A stretch of 64,000 nucleotides of DNA from Eutrophobius brisbanensis (GTDB taxonomy: Bacteria; Pseudomonadota; Gammaproteobacteria; Eutrophobiales; Eutrophobiaceae), in NCBI GenBank assembly GCA_038131795.1, contig JAYPQE010000003.1, forward strand, positions 992,001 through 1,056,000. Reading direction: 5' to 3'. Shown piece after piece: positions 54,314 to 63,374 of the stretch. A program made the position numbers and the translations under genes. Position 1 is the first letter of the stretch. The number at the start of each line of letters is the position of its first letter. Under the pieces are notes generated by a model. It was not told where the DNA came from. It saw only the letters and a program-made list of their open reading frames with translations, and made no database searches.

Positions 54314-55669
54314 ATGACTTTTAATAACCTGTTCAAAGTTTTACTCATCATAAGCATTATCAATCCCATTACAGCGCTGGCCTGGGATCCCCCGGACAGG
54401 GTTTCGCTGGAAACGATCCAGCAGACCACCAATAAAGTCATGTCCATGCCAAAAATCCCGGTGACGGAAACGGAAGACATCTTTCGCATAGAAGCGGCTG
54501 AGATGGAATGGGACATTGGTGTCAGGGTTTATGAACCTGACGATCAAAGCAGGATCCCGGTTGGCCCCGATGGTAAGAAGCGCGGTATTTTTCTCATCCA
54601 TGGCGGCACAGGTGACTGGCGTTCATTGGACCAGGCCGCCCGCCTGGCCTCAGAACGGTTTGGCTACAAGGTGGTGAGCATGACCTTTCCCGGCAGGTTG
54701 AATCTGGATGACCCATCCCGCAACTGGCCCCGTGATACCTTCAACGACGATGGCAACCACCGTACACCGCAATGGTTAAAGGGCGAAGTCATTGGACCGG
54801 ATCAATATGAGGTAGTAATGGATAAAGGTGATGCCAAAACCGGCGTGCCGGCAAGATACGGCACCAGTATTTTCCTAGCAGCAAAAGAAGGTACCACCTT
54901 TTATAACCGTATGGGAAGCTGGCCCATGGCCTTTGAAGAAGGTATGAAGGCCGCCATCGCCAGGCACTTCCCTGCCAGTTCCTATAACGTCTATGCCCAC
55001 GGCCACTCCACCGGTGGACCATTTGTGCATTATTTGAGCCAACGCATGGATAATCTTAATGGTATTGTGGGTTATGGCACGGCCATGTTCGGTTACATAA
55101 ACAATGCCGCCGGCAGTGCATTTGAATACCCATTTAATTACCTGCGTCTTCGGACCTGGCGAGACACCGCCCGCTATGCCGATGAAGGCTGGGCCGATAA
55201 GGACTATAGCCTGCCGCAAAAAATGGAAATGGTATTTGCGGCCTGGGACCGTGCCAAGTTACAACCCAATTTCAAGGCGGAAGACTTTATCCATAAAAAT
55301 TCTATTGCGTCTCTGGCTGATGGTGCCAGGGCAACTGCAGAACGTATGGGGATGGATGACGAAGAGACCCAAACTCTCGTGGAACATTATGTGGGCTATA
55401 CCCGTGAACTCACCGGCCCCGGTGTAAAACCCGTACCACCGGTATTACATATTAACGGCATCGGTGACAAGACGGTGACTTATGAGCGCTATACCAACTA
55501 TGGCAAGCAAATGTATGAGGCCATGGTTCCTGCACCCAGGACCCATGCCATCCTGTTTGGTGCCGGGGTTCATTCCTGGAATTTTAAAGACGACAATATC
55601 CCATATGGTATTGCCCCCGCGGTGATCGCAATGTGGAATGAGGCAATACAAGGCGGCTATTTTGATTGA
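54314..55669 (+). CDS. Exported alpha/beta hydrolase
   Basis: The 451-aa product has a signal peptide (MTFNNLFKVLLIISIINPITALA). The oxyanion-type LIHGGTGDW near residue 95, the nucleophile AHGHSTGGPF (GxSxG) near 233, and a late GAGVHSWNF with the candidate His form the catalytic set. The acid is likely the Asp in GIGDKTVTYE. The long central part acts as a lid. It resembles secreted esterases, but the substrate is unknown. It converges on the XRE-type gene with 10 bp between the stops. Confidence 0.78.
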   Translation: MTFNNLFKVLLIISIINPITALAWDPPDRVSLETIQQTTNKVMSMPKIPVTETEDIFRIEAAEMEWDIGVRVYEPDDQSRIPVGPDGKKRGIFLIHGGTGDWRSLDQAARLASERFGYKVVSMTFPGRLNLDDPSRNWPRDTFNDDGNHRTPQWLKGEVIGPDQYEVVMDKGDAKTGVPARYGTSIFLAAKEGTTFYNRMGSWPMAFEEGMKAAIARHFPASSYNVYAHGHSTGGPFVHYLSQRMDNLNGIVGYGTAMFGYINNAAGSAFEYPFNYLRLRTWRDTARYADEGWADKDYSLPQKMEMVFAAWDRAKLQPNFKAEDFIHKNSIASLADGARATAERMGMDDEETQTLVEHYVGYTRELTGPGVKPVPPVLHINGIGDKTVTYERYTNYGKQMYEAMVPAPRTHAILFGAGVHSWNFKDDNIPYGIAPAVIAMWNEAIQGGYFD

Positions 55670-55679
55670 TTAATACGCT

Positions 55680-56402
55680 TTAACCTTGCAAACACGGATG
55701 ATTCCCAGGGCGTATCGCCAGCATTAAACCAGTATTGAAACGGGACCTTGTTGGCAACCGGAAGTCGTCCTGTTGCAATGATGCATATTCCCTCGCCAGC
55801 AGTTCCATTTTTTTCCTGAGAATATTGAGGGAATTTTTGGATAACATACCCATAAGGTAAATCCGTTTTTCTCTTCTGTGGGTGAAGTGAGACCCCATAA
55901 ATTCATCCTGAACTGTGGATTCAAAAAAATTTTCTATTGGCCCCTGTGGCAACCACCTGAAATCATGGGCCAATATTCGTCTTATACGATTATTTGGCAG
56001 TAAATGAATCAAGCCGTGTTGTTCTAATCGTATCAAATAGCGTATACATTCCGGTTTTGAAATTTCATAATAATTTACAATTTCGTCCATCTGCCAGGCA
56101 TTCTGAACGCAGATTGCAACCAGAAGAAATTTAAGATCAGACAGGAGTTCTTTTTCCTGTTCTGTAGTCAAAGAACTGATTTTTTTCTGTCTTCATCGGC
56201 GAGTCTCACAAGATCGGTGAGATCCAGCCCAAACAGGTCACATATTTTATCGATTCGGTCCAGGGTAAAATTGCGTTTGGAAAAATTACGTTTTATGGCC
56301 GTCTCGCTGAGCCCCATTCGCCTGGCAACATCGGCATAGGTCATCCCGTGGACCTTCAGGTTTTTTTTTCAGGATATCGACAATATCTTTTCTTTTTGCC
56401 AT
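55680..56402 (-). pseudogene. XRE-type transcriptional regulator split by two homopolymer frameshifts
   Basis: From ATG 56402 the frame reads MAKRKDIVDILKK and enters a run of nine A (56361-56369). With eight A the next frame would follow, which holds the helix-turn-helix (HGMTYADVARRMGLSETAIK...LDRIDKICDLFGLDLTDLV). That frame ends at a run of seven A (56180-56186). Its continuation, TTEQEKELLSDLKFLLVAIC and a 163-codon C-terminal domain, lies in the third frame. The intact protein would be about 240 aa, a form seen in XRE proteins with long C-terminal tails. Both shifts fall in A tracts, so sequencing error, true mutation or slippage are all possible. Confidence 0.8.
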
Positions 56403-56541
56403 TTTGTTATGCCTTTGGGAACAATTAAAGTATCGATATATGATACTTTAAAGATAATTAATTGATACATTTATAATTTAAGTTTATTTATTCGATACTT
56501 CATACTAAATTCTCTCCATCTTTTGATAAGGGAGATAAGCC

Positions 56542-56859
56542 ATGAATATCAGACTATTTATTCTTTCAGTTCTTCTCATCATGTCGAGCGCAGTATTTGC
56601 TAACGGTAGCCTGCAGCATTTCAGCCAGGCCGTAGATCATTCCGCTCAGGCCGTTGGTCATTCAACTGCCGCCGGCATGAAACTCGTATCAGGTGCAGTT
56701 GCAGTACCATTGATGATTGGTGGCGAAATTGGTAAGGCAAGCGGTGAAATAGGTGAGGCCTTGTGGGAAGAATCCAATGCCCCATTTCCTATCAGCGAGG
56801 ACGTGTTAACAGTGGGTCCTCGCCCTTCTGACGCCATGAAAGGAAAGGAGGCTGAATAA
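56542..56859 (+). CDS. Small exported protein paired with DUF2145
   Basis: A 105-aa product with a signal peptide (MNIRLFILSVLLIMSSAVFA). The mature part has imperfect repeats of the type AVDHSAQAVGHSTAAG, and GEIGKASGEIGEALWEE. No domain name is assigned. Its stop overlaps the start of the DUF2145 gene by one base (TAATG), and small proteins of this form precede DUF2145 genes in other Gammaproteobacteria, so they likely act together. A good AAGGGAG site precedes the ATG. Confidence 0.75.
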   Translation: MNIRLFILSVLLIMSSAVFANGSLQHFSQAVDHSAQAVGHSTAAGMKLVSGAVAVPLMIGGEIGKASGEIGEALWEESNAPFPISEDVLTVGPRPSDAMKGKEAE

Positions 56860-57605
56860 TGAAACCTATATTCAAAATATCAATTTTCATTCCATTATTA
56901 ACACTGCTGATAGCTTCACACGTCAATGCCGGCAGCCAGTCTGCAAGTGGACCTGTCCTTCCTCTGGAAGATGTTGCCAAACTTTCAAAAAAGCTGGAAC
57001 AATACGCGGCGGAACATCAGGCCAGGGTATTACTCATTGCCAAGGTCGGTCGTCCAGCCGATGAGCTACCCGACGCGATTGAATACACCCAGGTCTCATT
57101 TGCCGTCTATTCCAGTATCACTACGGAAGATGGAAGGACTGTACCGGGCTATGCGGTATACAACCTTTATCAATTACCAGACAAGCCCACCAGGAGTCAT
57201 CTTGTGGTGGATTTTCCCCTGGATTTCCTCGCGGGAGCCTACCAACCCAGGATAGGTGTGCTTATCCCCAGTAAGGACCTCCAGGAAAGATTACTTAAAA
57301 TCATAAATTCAGATAGTTATAGTAAATTACATAACCCGGCTTATTCTGCCATTTCAAATCCGTATAGTAATAAATATCAAAACTGCACTGAGCATGTTAT
57401 CGATGTATTAAATGCCGCCATTTACCAGACTGATAATATTGACCAGCTAAAGTTAAATACCAAGGCTCACTTTGAAGCGCAAACTATTAATATCAGTCCA
57501 TTAAAGTTATTGTTTGGTCAGTTTCTTATGCCGGAATTAAGAACATCCGATCAAAAAGGAAAAATACAAAGCACAACTTTTGAATCGCTAGCCAGATATT
57601 TATAG
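56859..57605 (+). CDS. DUF2145 family exported protein
   Basis: The product (248 aa) has a signal peptide ending ASHVNAGS. A conserved core contains ARVLLIAKVGRP near residue 63 and a YQNCTEHVIDVLNAAIY segment (about 173-189) with a Cys-x-x-x-His that suggests a papain-like or NlpC-like active site. The family name DUF2145 is from my recall of this pattern. The gene is translationally coupled to the small exported protein upstream and ends before a strong terminator. It is divergent from the damaged XRE regulator, a plausible former controller. Confidence 0.82.
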   Translation: MKPIFKISIFIPLLTLLIASHVNAGSQSASGPVLPLEDVAKLSKKLEQYAAEHQARVLLIAKVGRPADELPDAIEYTQVSFAVYSSITTEDGRTVPGYAVYNLYQLPDKPTRSHLVVDFPLDFLAGAYQPRIGVLIPSKDLQERLLKIINSDSYSKLHNPAYSAISNPYSNKYQNCTEHVIDVLNAAIYQTDNIDQLKLNTKAHFEAQTINISPLKLLFGQFLMPELRTSDQKGKIQSTTFESLARYL

Positions 57606-57670
57606 GGAAACGGCCTGGTAGAATCTCAGGGTGATATTACACTTTAAAATAGAGATAACATTGCCTGGTC

Positions 57671-57709
57671 AGCCGGATTGTTTTTTAAGCAAGCAATCCG
57701 GCTTTTTTA
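57671..57709 (+). terminator. Rho-independent terminator after the DUF2145 gene
   Basis: AGCCGGATTG (57671-57680) pairs perfectly with CAATCCGGCT (57694-57703), followed by a T run. It lies 66 bp past the DUF2145 stop and is also close to the end of the convergent membrane-protein gene. Confidence 0.9.
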
Positions 57710-57733
57710 TTGTTTATAAAGTATTTTTATTAC

Positions 57734-58255
57734 TTAATTTTCAAGCAATAGATGTCCGAAAAACGCAAAGATACCGATCATAATACCCATCAGGAACTGT
57801 GCATGGACAAGGTAGGAAAATTGCCGGATCTGCTGCGGGGTATAACGCCAGGTAAGAAATAAACCGAACAATCCCTGCCACACCACCAGAGCAATCACCG
57901 CCGGGAAAAACAGAATATGCATGGGCACGCCCATCATAACCACATGAATTAATATGACCGCCATGGTGGTAACACCAATATATATATGTGTCCGGTTTAA
58001 AATTCCCAGAAAGCGATTAACAAACGGCAAATCTGCCGAGGGATGGTAATCTGGCAAGAGACGGTGGGCAATCTTGCCCTTACCCAATGCTACCTTTAAT
58101 AAGGTACGGGTATAGATTAACACCAGTAACCATAACCCCACTTCACCAAATCCTTCACCGATCTCATGGAGTATGGTCTCCTTTTCATCCACTGGTGGAT
58201 AGGCAAAAAAGACATAAAGGGCATATGCACAGGAGATTAAAAAAACTGCTGCCAT
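57734..58255 (-). CDS. Four-helix membrane protein, possibly haem-binding
   Basis: The 173-aa product has four to five membrane helices. Histidines sit in NRTHIYIG, VILIHVVMM, YLVHAQF and FFGHLL, a spacing reminiscent of cytochrome b561 or ferric-reductase transmembrane domains, but I do not assign a family. The similarity-like frame extends upstream of ATG 58255 (FKGIKGVLAY) to a TAA without another start codon, so the true start may be lost or the upstream stretch untranslated. It lies 49 bp downstream of the FadL-type gene's neighbour region on the same strand. Confidence 0.55.
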   Translation of the reverse strand: MAAVFLISCAYALYVFFAYPPVDEKETILHEIGEGFGEVGLWLLVLIYTRTLLKVALGKGKIAHRLLPDYHPSADLPFVNRFLGILNRTHIYIGVTTMAVILIHVVMMGVPMHILFFPAVIALVVWQGLFGLFLTWRYTPQQIRQFSYLVHAQFLMGIMIGIFAFFGHLLLEN

Positions 58256-58304
58256 ATAGGCTAATACGCCTTTGATACCCTTGAATTTTAATGGTTAATC
58301 TCGT

Positions 58305-59588
58305 TTAGAATTTAACCCCGTAGGCAATGCCAAAGATATTCTGGTGCATTTCAATACCCACATTGCCTCCGCCAAACTGCGGCGGTACGGCGTTGGTGCC
58401 CTGGACATCATTTTTAAATGCATGTGTATAGCTGGCAGAGACTTCACCACCTGAAGATAATGTCCAGGTAAACCCTAATGTTAAATGGTCCTCAATCACA
58501 CCCGGGGCAAGAATATTAAATAAGGCTTCATTTTCCGGGATAGGTTGTTTGTTATGGTTGTACCCCGCACGCAAGGTCAGATTCGGACTGTAATCGTAAC
58601 TTATCCCTAATTTAAACACCGTTGAATTTTCCCAGCCGAACCCAGGGCCGTTTCTATCCCCCAGGTTTCCGGCTCCCCCGTCAATAAACGGTTGACCATT
58701 CCATAAAGCAGCAGAATTACCTATGGCAGGAATGTCACTGAAAAGAATCCGCTTTACATCCAGGGCCACGGTTAACTCCGGGACGATATTTAAAGCAATA
58801 CCTATACCAAAATTTGCAGGGGCATCCATCACACCTGCATCGGCGAACAATCCACGGTATTTATCAAATTTGCCAAAATTATTTCGCGACTGATAGTTCA
58901 GGCCCATGGTAAAGACATCATTAAACTGGCCTATCCAGCCAACATTTACACCGATTCCAAAGGTGTCATCCGCCCCTACCCCGGTGACACTGGCGGGATC
59001 GTTAGAGATGGCGGCAAAGTTATCTATACCCTTTGCCTTGAATCGCTGATAACCCAGGTTAAGTGATAAACCCAGGGTGTGATTAATCAAAGGCTTCCAG
59101 GTCACGGTTGGCGAAACAAACAACTGCATGTAATCAATACCACTTTCATTACCGGTGGCGCCGCTTAACAAACCAATGGGTTGCTTATAATCGGTGTTCA
59201 TACCGCCGTTACCGTAGACACTGACACCCAGTGTGAAATTCTGATTCAAGACCTGGTTATATCCACCTTCCGGGATAAAGAAATTCGCGCGGCCATTACC
59301 GGAGAAATTGCCATCCAGTGCACCGGTGCCACCCGCAGTATTATCCAGTGTGGCATTGCGATCCGGCCTAAACCAGACCAAGCCTAGATCGAAACGATCG
59401 CCTATCAAACCCATGCCTGCCGGGTTGGTGGCAGCGGAGATGGAGTCCTGGGGTAAGGCAATGCCAACACCGCCCATACCTTGTGACTTGATCCCGTAGC
59501 CATGGGAAAAGTAACCATTGGTCGCAAAACTTTGTTGATTGACCAATAGCGTCAGAGAAAACACCAGTAGGGAACTACTCCACTTCAT
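58305..59588 (-). CDS. FadL/TodX-family outer-membrane transporter (OmpP1)
   Basis: From ATG 59588 the product (427 aa) has a signal peptide (MKWSSSLLVFSLTLLVNQQSFA) and begins its mature form TNGYFSHGYGIKSQGMGGVG, the characteristic FadL N-terminus with NPA (SAATNPAGMGL). Alternating beta strands run to a terminal aromatic-rich GIAYGVKF, as in 14-strand barrels. FadL proteins import long-chain fatty acids or hydrophobic compounds. The nearby secreted hydrolase could supply substrates, which is inference. It lies upstream of the four-helix membrane gene on the same strand. Confidence 0.92.
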   Translation of the reverse strand: MKWSSSLLVFSLTLLVNQQSFATNGYFSHGYGIKSQGMGGVGIALPQDSISAATNPAGMGLIGDRFDLGLVWFRPDRNATLDNTAGGTGALDGNFSGNGRANFFIPEGGYNQVLNQNFTLGVSVYGNGGMNTDYKQPIGLLSGATGNESGIDYMQLFVSPTVTWKPLINHTLGLSLNLGYQRFKAKGIDNFAAISNDPASVTGVGADDTFGIGVNVGWIGQFNDVFTMGLNYQSRNNFGKFDKYRGLFADAGVMDAPANFGIGIALNIVPELTVALDVKRILFSDIPAIGNSAALWNGQPFIDGGAGNLGDRNGPGFGWENSTVFKLGISYDYSPNLTLRAGYNHNKQPIPENEALFNILAPGVIEDHLTLGFTWTLSSGGEVSASYTHAFKNDVQGTNAVPPQFGGGNVGIEMHQNIFGIAYGVKF

Positions 59589-59800
59589 ATTAATACTCCA
59601 GCTCAATTTTAGAAGGCGGGGATATTACCAGATTATCAAGCACATAGATAAAAACTAATTGTCATATGTTAATGACAATAAACAATATAAATGCCGCATT
59701 TACTTAATGTGGATTAAATATGCCTTGCTTCCACAACATACATATCAATGAACTAATCCTGTTATAATTTACCTTATTCGAATAACATCCAGGGGGACCC

Positions 59801-61687
59801 ATGCCGTACCGTCTATTTGCAGTTTCTATCTTCTTGATTATTTTCAGTCCAATATCCACCTATGCCCAGGACAACTGCCAGTACATCAAACGCTATATGG
59901 CACCATTGGAATACCCGGTCAAGGAATGGGCAACATCCACCGCAGGCCCGGCACCCGGTGAAGTGGAACAACGGCTGGTGGGCCCTACGGAATGCCGCAT
60001 CATTCAGGACAAAAAAATAACCAATGCCAACGGTGTTCCCTATCGTCATGTGGTCATGGCCACCAGTGGTTCGGTGTTTGGTTACACCGCACAGAACTCC
60101 CGCCTGTTACCGCCCATTGGTACAGGTGTGGAAGGTGAAGGCCGTGAAAATACATTTGCTGATCACGTCTTTATTCTCCAGGCTCGGGGCAACATCGGCC
60201 CCTATGTCCCCGGCACAGCACATTACCAATACCGCGAGAACACCCCCAATAGTATTGAGATCCTGATCCCGGAAAATACCAGTGACTGGAACGGCAACCT
60301 ATGGATGCTTATGCACGGCGCCTCACATTTTTCCTCATTACGTTTCTTTCCAAGAGTGGCAAATCAATTCAATCGTTATACGGAGGCCTCTGAGTCTGCC
60401 GGGGCATTAATGGATAGCGGCGCCGTGGTGGTGTGGACCCGGCGTGATGCCACTGGAAATAACGAGGCCAGTGTGGACAAGCCGTCCAATATTGTTAAAT
60501 TGGACAACGGTACGGAACTGGGTGTCCCCGGCACCCAGGCCATGGGACTGAACAACAGTATGTCACTATTACGTGACTACACGGTCATAGGCGAAAATTT
60601 CATCGCGGACCAACTGGGCAAGGCGCCGGACTATACCTTTTTTCGCGGCCATTCCGCCGGGGCAGCCACGGGTAGATCCATGCTCATGGTCAAGGGTGCC
60701 AATATCGATCACGATGGCAATAAGCTCTTTGACGGTTTTTACCTGGATGACAGTGCCGGCGGTCGCGGGGCACCTACCTATTTCTGGGAGGCCACAGTGA
60801 TAGATGAAATCGGTGCCTTCCGTCTTGAACCCAGCGACAAAGATCAAATGAGTTTTGATCCGGAACACCGCAGCTTCATGTCACCAGTAATTGAAGTAAT
60901 CCATGCGGCCTACTCCGGCGGTAATACCTCCACAGTGCCCAGGTTGTTTGAACGGGTCTATCCTACCTATGCCAATTACAAACGGGAAAACGCCCGCCTG
61001 AATATTGAAAAAGGCATAGATGACATCTGGAAATCCTATGAGATCGCCGATGTCAGCCATTCCGATGCCCAATCCCAGGCAGAGAAATACCCGGAACTCG
61101 CGGCAGAGATGATAGACATCGGTGGTGTGGCCATTGCATTGCACAGGGCATTGGAAGACTGGGTCATCAACGGTAAGCAACCACCAGGACAACGAGTTGA
61201 GGCCAGAGACGTTTGGGAAATCGATCCGAGAGTTGGCCCCTCTATCAAATTACCCGAGACCGCCTGCCCCAGGGGTGTCTTTCGCACCTACATGAACCGA
61301 CCGGACGGTACCGCCATTGGATCCAGCCCGGCCATCTTCGTGCCATACCTTACTGAACTTCGGCCCCAGATAAATGCCAACCAGCCCCGGCCGCCGGGTT
61401 TTCAGGAAGACTGGCTGGAACCGTTAAACCGCTACGGCTATTTAATCGACATGACCGGCAGCGGCCATCGTATGACAAGACCTAACATCGAACAGGTCTG
61501 GCACCAGCGTTACCGTGAGGGATATGAGACAGGCATATTAAAACCGTATGAAAATCTCACACGGGACGCTTACGTACAATGTGTAGCCGGTGTTGTGAAT
61601 GATCTCTATGGAGCCGGCCTGCTCACCAAAGAGGCACAGGAATGGTATATAGACAAGGCCAGGACAGATGAGATAGGAGTAGATTGA
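59801..61687 (+). CDS. Large exported alpha/beta hydrolase
   Basis: A 628-aa product with a signal peptide (MPYRLFAVSIFLIIFSPISTYA). The mature N-terminus holds disulfide-type cysteines (DNCQYIK and GPTECRI). A candidate nucleophile is in FFRGHSAGAATGRSML (GxSxG) near residue 286, with a late MTGSGHRMTRP for the His. The DHDGNKLFDGFYLDD stretch resembles a calcium-binding loop. Secreted esterase or tannase-like activity is inferred from the fold. The AGGGGGA site precedes the ATG. Confidence 0.75.
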   Translation: MPYRLFAVSIFLIIFSPISTYAQDNCQYIKRYMAPLEYPVKEWATSTAGPAPGEVEQRLVGPTECRIIQDKKITNANGVPYRHVVMATSGSVFGYTAQNSRLLPPIGTGVEGEGRENTFADHVFILQARGNIGPYVPGTAHYQYRENTPNSIEILIPENTSDWNGNLWMLMHGASHFSSLRFFPRVANQFNRYTEASESAGALMDSGAVVVWTRRDATGNNEASVDKPSNIVKLDNGTELGVPGTQAMGLNNSMSLLRDYTVIGENFIADQLGKAPDYTFFRGHSAGAATGRSMLMVKGANIDHDGNKLFDGFYLDDSAGGRGAPTYFWEATVIDEIGAFRLEPSDKDQMSFDPEHRSFMSPVIEVIHAAYSGGNTSTVPRLFERVYPTYANYKRENARLNIEKGIDDIWKSYEIADVSHSDAQSQAEKYPELAAEMIDIGGVAIALHRALEDWVINGKQPPGQRVEARDVWEIDPRVGPSIKLPETACPRGVFRTYMNRPDGTAIGSSPAIFVPYLTELRPQINANQPRPPGFQEDWLEPLNRYGYLIDMTGSGHRMTRPNIEQVWHQRYREGYETGILKPYENLTRDAYVQCVAGVVNDLYGAGLLTKEAQEWYIDKARTDEIGVD

Positions 61688-61713
61688 TTTATCGGAGGTC
61701 AGAGTAAAAATTA

Positions 61714-62145
61714 ATGACGCAGATAAATTCTGAAGGCTACGGCATTGAAGACACCTCATACCAGGCCGCGGGCTGCCTGAATGGCCTCATCAGGCTTGTG
61801 GACATGTTCTATCACTATGTAGATACCTTGCCCGAAGCAAAGGTCATACGAATGCTATATCCCGAAGACCTGACGCTATCGAAACAAAAACTGGCCTATT
61901 TTCTGTCTGGCTGGCTCGGCGGCCCACGCATATATCAGCAACATTTCAGGCCTATCAGTATCGCCGGTGCGCACAGTCACATGGATATTAGTATTGAAGA
62001 AAGAGACGCCTGGCTGTTTTGTATGCAAAAGGCCGTTGAAGAACAACCCTTTGCAGATTCTTTCAAGATATATCTTATGGATCAGTTAGCGATTCCTGCA
62101 GAGCGGATCCGACAGGTTTGTGAATTAAGAAAGTCCAGCGATTAA
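61714..62145 (+). CDS. Group II truncated hemoglobin
   Basis: A 143-aa globin of the 2-on-2 type. MLYPEDLTLSKQKLAYFLSGWLGGP, given as a region (about residues 49-73), is the group II E-F pattern, followed by the proximal-His region AGAHSHMDISIEERDAWL and CMQKAVEE. The N-terminal extension (about 20 residues) is not unusual. Group II truncated globins bind O2 or NO and aid in nitrosative or oxidative defence. It follows the secreted hydrolase by 27 bp. Confidence 0.88.
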   Translation: MTQINSEGYGIEDTSYQAAGCLNGLIRLVDMFYHYVDTLPEAKVIRMLYPEDLTLSKQKLAYFLSGWLGGPRIYQQHFRPISIAGAHSHMDISIEERDAWLFCMQKAVEEQPFADSFKIYLMDQLAIPAERIRQVCELRKSSD

Positions 62146-62462
62146 TATTTGTACGCGCTTTGCGCGTTTAATAATTCAATTTGGATTCCGGATATTTGCT
62201 GCGCAAATTTCCATCGTTAGGTCCGTAAACGGTGCATCCATGCACCACTTCTCGGAATGACGAAAAAACAATCCACGTCGTCCTCGCAGATTGTAGTCGG
62301 GGGCCCATACAGAAACAAAAAGGGCTCATAAGTAATTGGTCCCTATATTACTTAAGTCTCGTCATTCTGGCGCATAGCCTGCCCCGGTATGTTGTTGGGC
62401 CGGAGCCAGAATCTAATCTAACGAATCTAGCCGCAGGCGACACTATTTTTTCTTTTTCTTGA
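62146..62462. repeat. Cluster of palindromic intergenic repeats
   Basis: CGCGCTTTGCGCG at about 62163 and GGATTCCGG with a later CGGAATGACG bracket one unit. A second unit runs from CGTCATTCTGGC (about 62354) to GCCAGAATC (about 62406). These resemble the composite element at 49.1 kb. The open frame that crosses here is composed of these repeats and is not a gene. Confidence 0.65.
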
Positions 62463-62513
62463 CGTCCGTAATGTATATTTTTTACTCATAAGCTATTATT
62501 TAATATTACGACT

Positions 62514-62924
62514 ATGATACCCCATGACACCCACAGCAAACTGGTCGGCTATATCCTCTGGATATTTGGATTCATGGGTGCACACCGCTTCTATTATGGT
62601 CGCCCAATAAGTCGCACTATCTATTTTTTCACCCTGGGTTTGTTATTGATAGGCTGGCTGCTAGATCTGTTTCTTATCCCTGGGATGGACCGCGATGCGA
62701 GCAACCGATTCAGTGCCGGGGTAAAAAGTTATAATGTCACCTTGATCCTGCTGACCTTCCTTGGCATCTTTTGGATTCACCGGTTTTATCTGGGCAAATG
62801 GATGACCGGCATCATCTGGCTGTTGACCGGTAGTCTGGTCCTAATCGGTTACCTCTATGATTACTGGACCCTCAATGAACAAATCGATAAGGTCAATAAC
62901 GAAATCAAGTTAATCACATCGTAG
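62514..62924 (+). CDS. Protein with two TM2 domains
   Basis: A 136-aa inner-membrane protein made of two TM2-type modules. Each has a G.HRFY.G motif: FGFMGAHRFYYGR near residue 18 and FWIHRFYLGK near residue 83, each followed by helix pairs (IGWLLDLFLI and IGYLYDYWTL). The acidic D between helices is typical of TM2 proteins. Function is unknown. Confidence 0.88.
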   Translation: MIPHDTHSKLVGYILWIFGFMGAHRFYYGRPISRTIYFFTLGLLLIGWLLDLFLIPGMDRDASNRFSAGVKSYNVTLILLTFLGIFWIHRFYLGKWMTGIIWLLTGSLVLIGYLYDYWTLNEQIDKVNNEIKLITS

Positions 62925-62936
62925 GGTAATTCACGA

Positions 62937-63360
62937 ATTAATATTGACCGCGCTTTGCGCGTTTATTCAACTGGACTGGATTCCCATGTTCGCGGGAATA
63001 ACAGGGAGATAGCTATCGTTATGCCGGGCGTGACCCGGCACCCAATCAATTTAATGTTCGGCCTTTGGTCGCACTATTATGACCCCATCCTACCTTCCCT
63101 ATGGAAAGGGGATGCTGGCTTTCGCCAGTATGACGGAAGTTACTTAGTCGTCATTCCTGTATTCATGCAACAGTTCTTCAGTGTTCAATCGAAATAATGT
63201 GCGTCGTAGCGCACCCTTTTCCTCCTTACACCTCACTCCTGCCTCCTCAAATTGTGTAAAGCCGTCATGCCGGGCTTGACCCGGCATCCAATCTGATGAT
63301 TTGCGCGAAGCGCACCCGTTAATTCCTCACTCCTCACTCCTCTCTTCTCACTTTTAATAT
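62937..63360. repeat. Palindromic repeat region before the glycosyltransferase gene
   Basis: AATTAATATT followed by CGCGCTTTGCGCG (about 62938-62962) repeats the 62.15-kb unit. GTTATGCCGGGCGTGACCCGG (about 63019) and GTCATGCCGGGCTTGACCCGG (about 63264) are hairpins of the GTCAT-CCGG type, here given as 20-21-base units, and GCGCGAAGCGC follows at 63303. Runs rich in CTCCT follow at 63212 and 63328. A 450-bp stretch without a gene. Confidence 0.65.
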
Positions 63361-63374
63361 AAAATACCCCCACC

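Noticed and set aside
62232..62462. Open frame over the palindromic repeats
   Set aside because: It consists of repeat sequence shared with other intergenic regions and would not encode a conserved protein.
62955..63197. Open frame before the glycosyltransferase gene
   Set aside because: Also built from palindromic repeats; no plausible start or domain.
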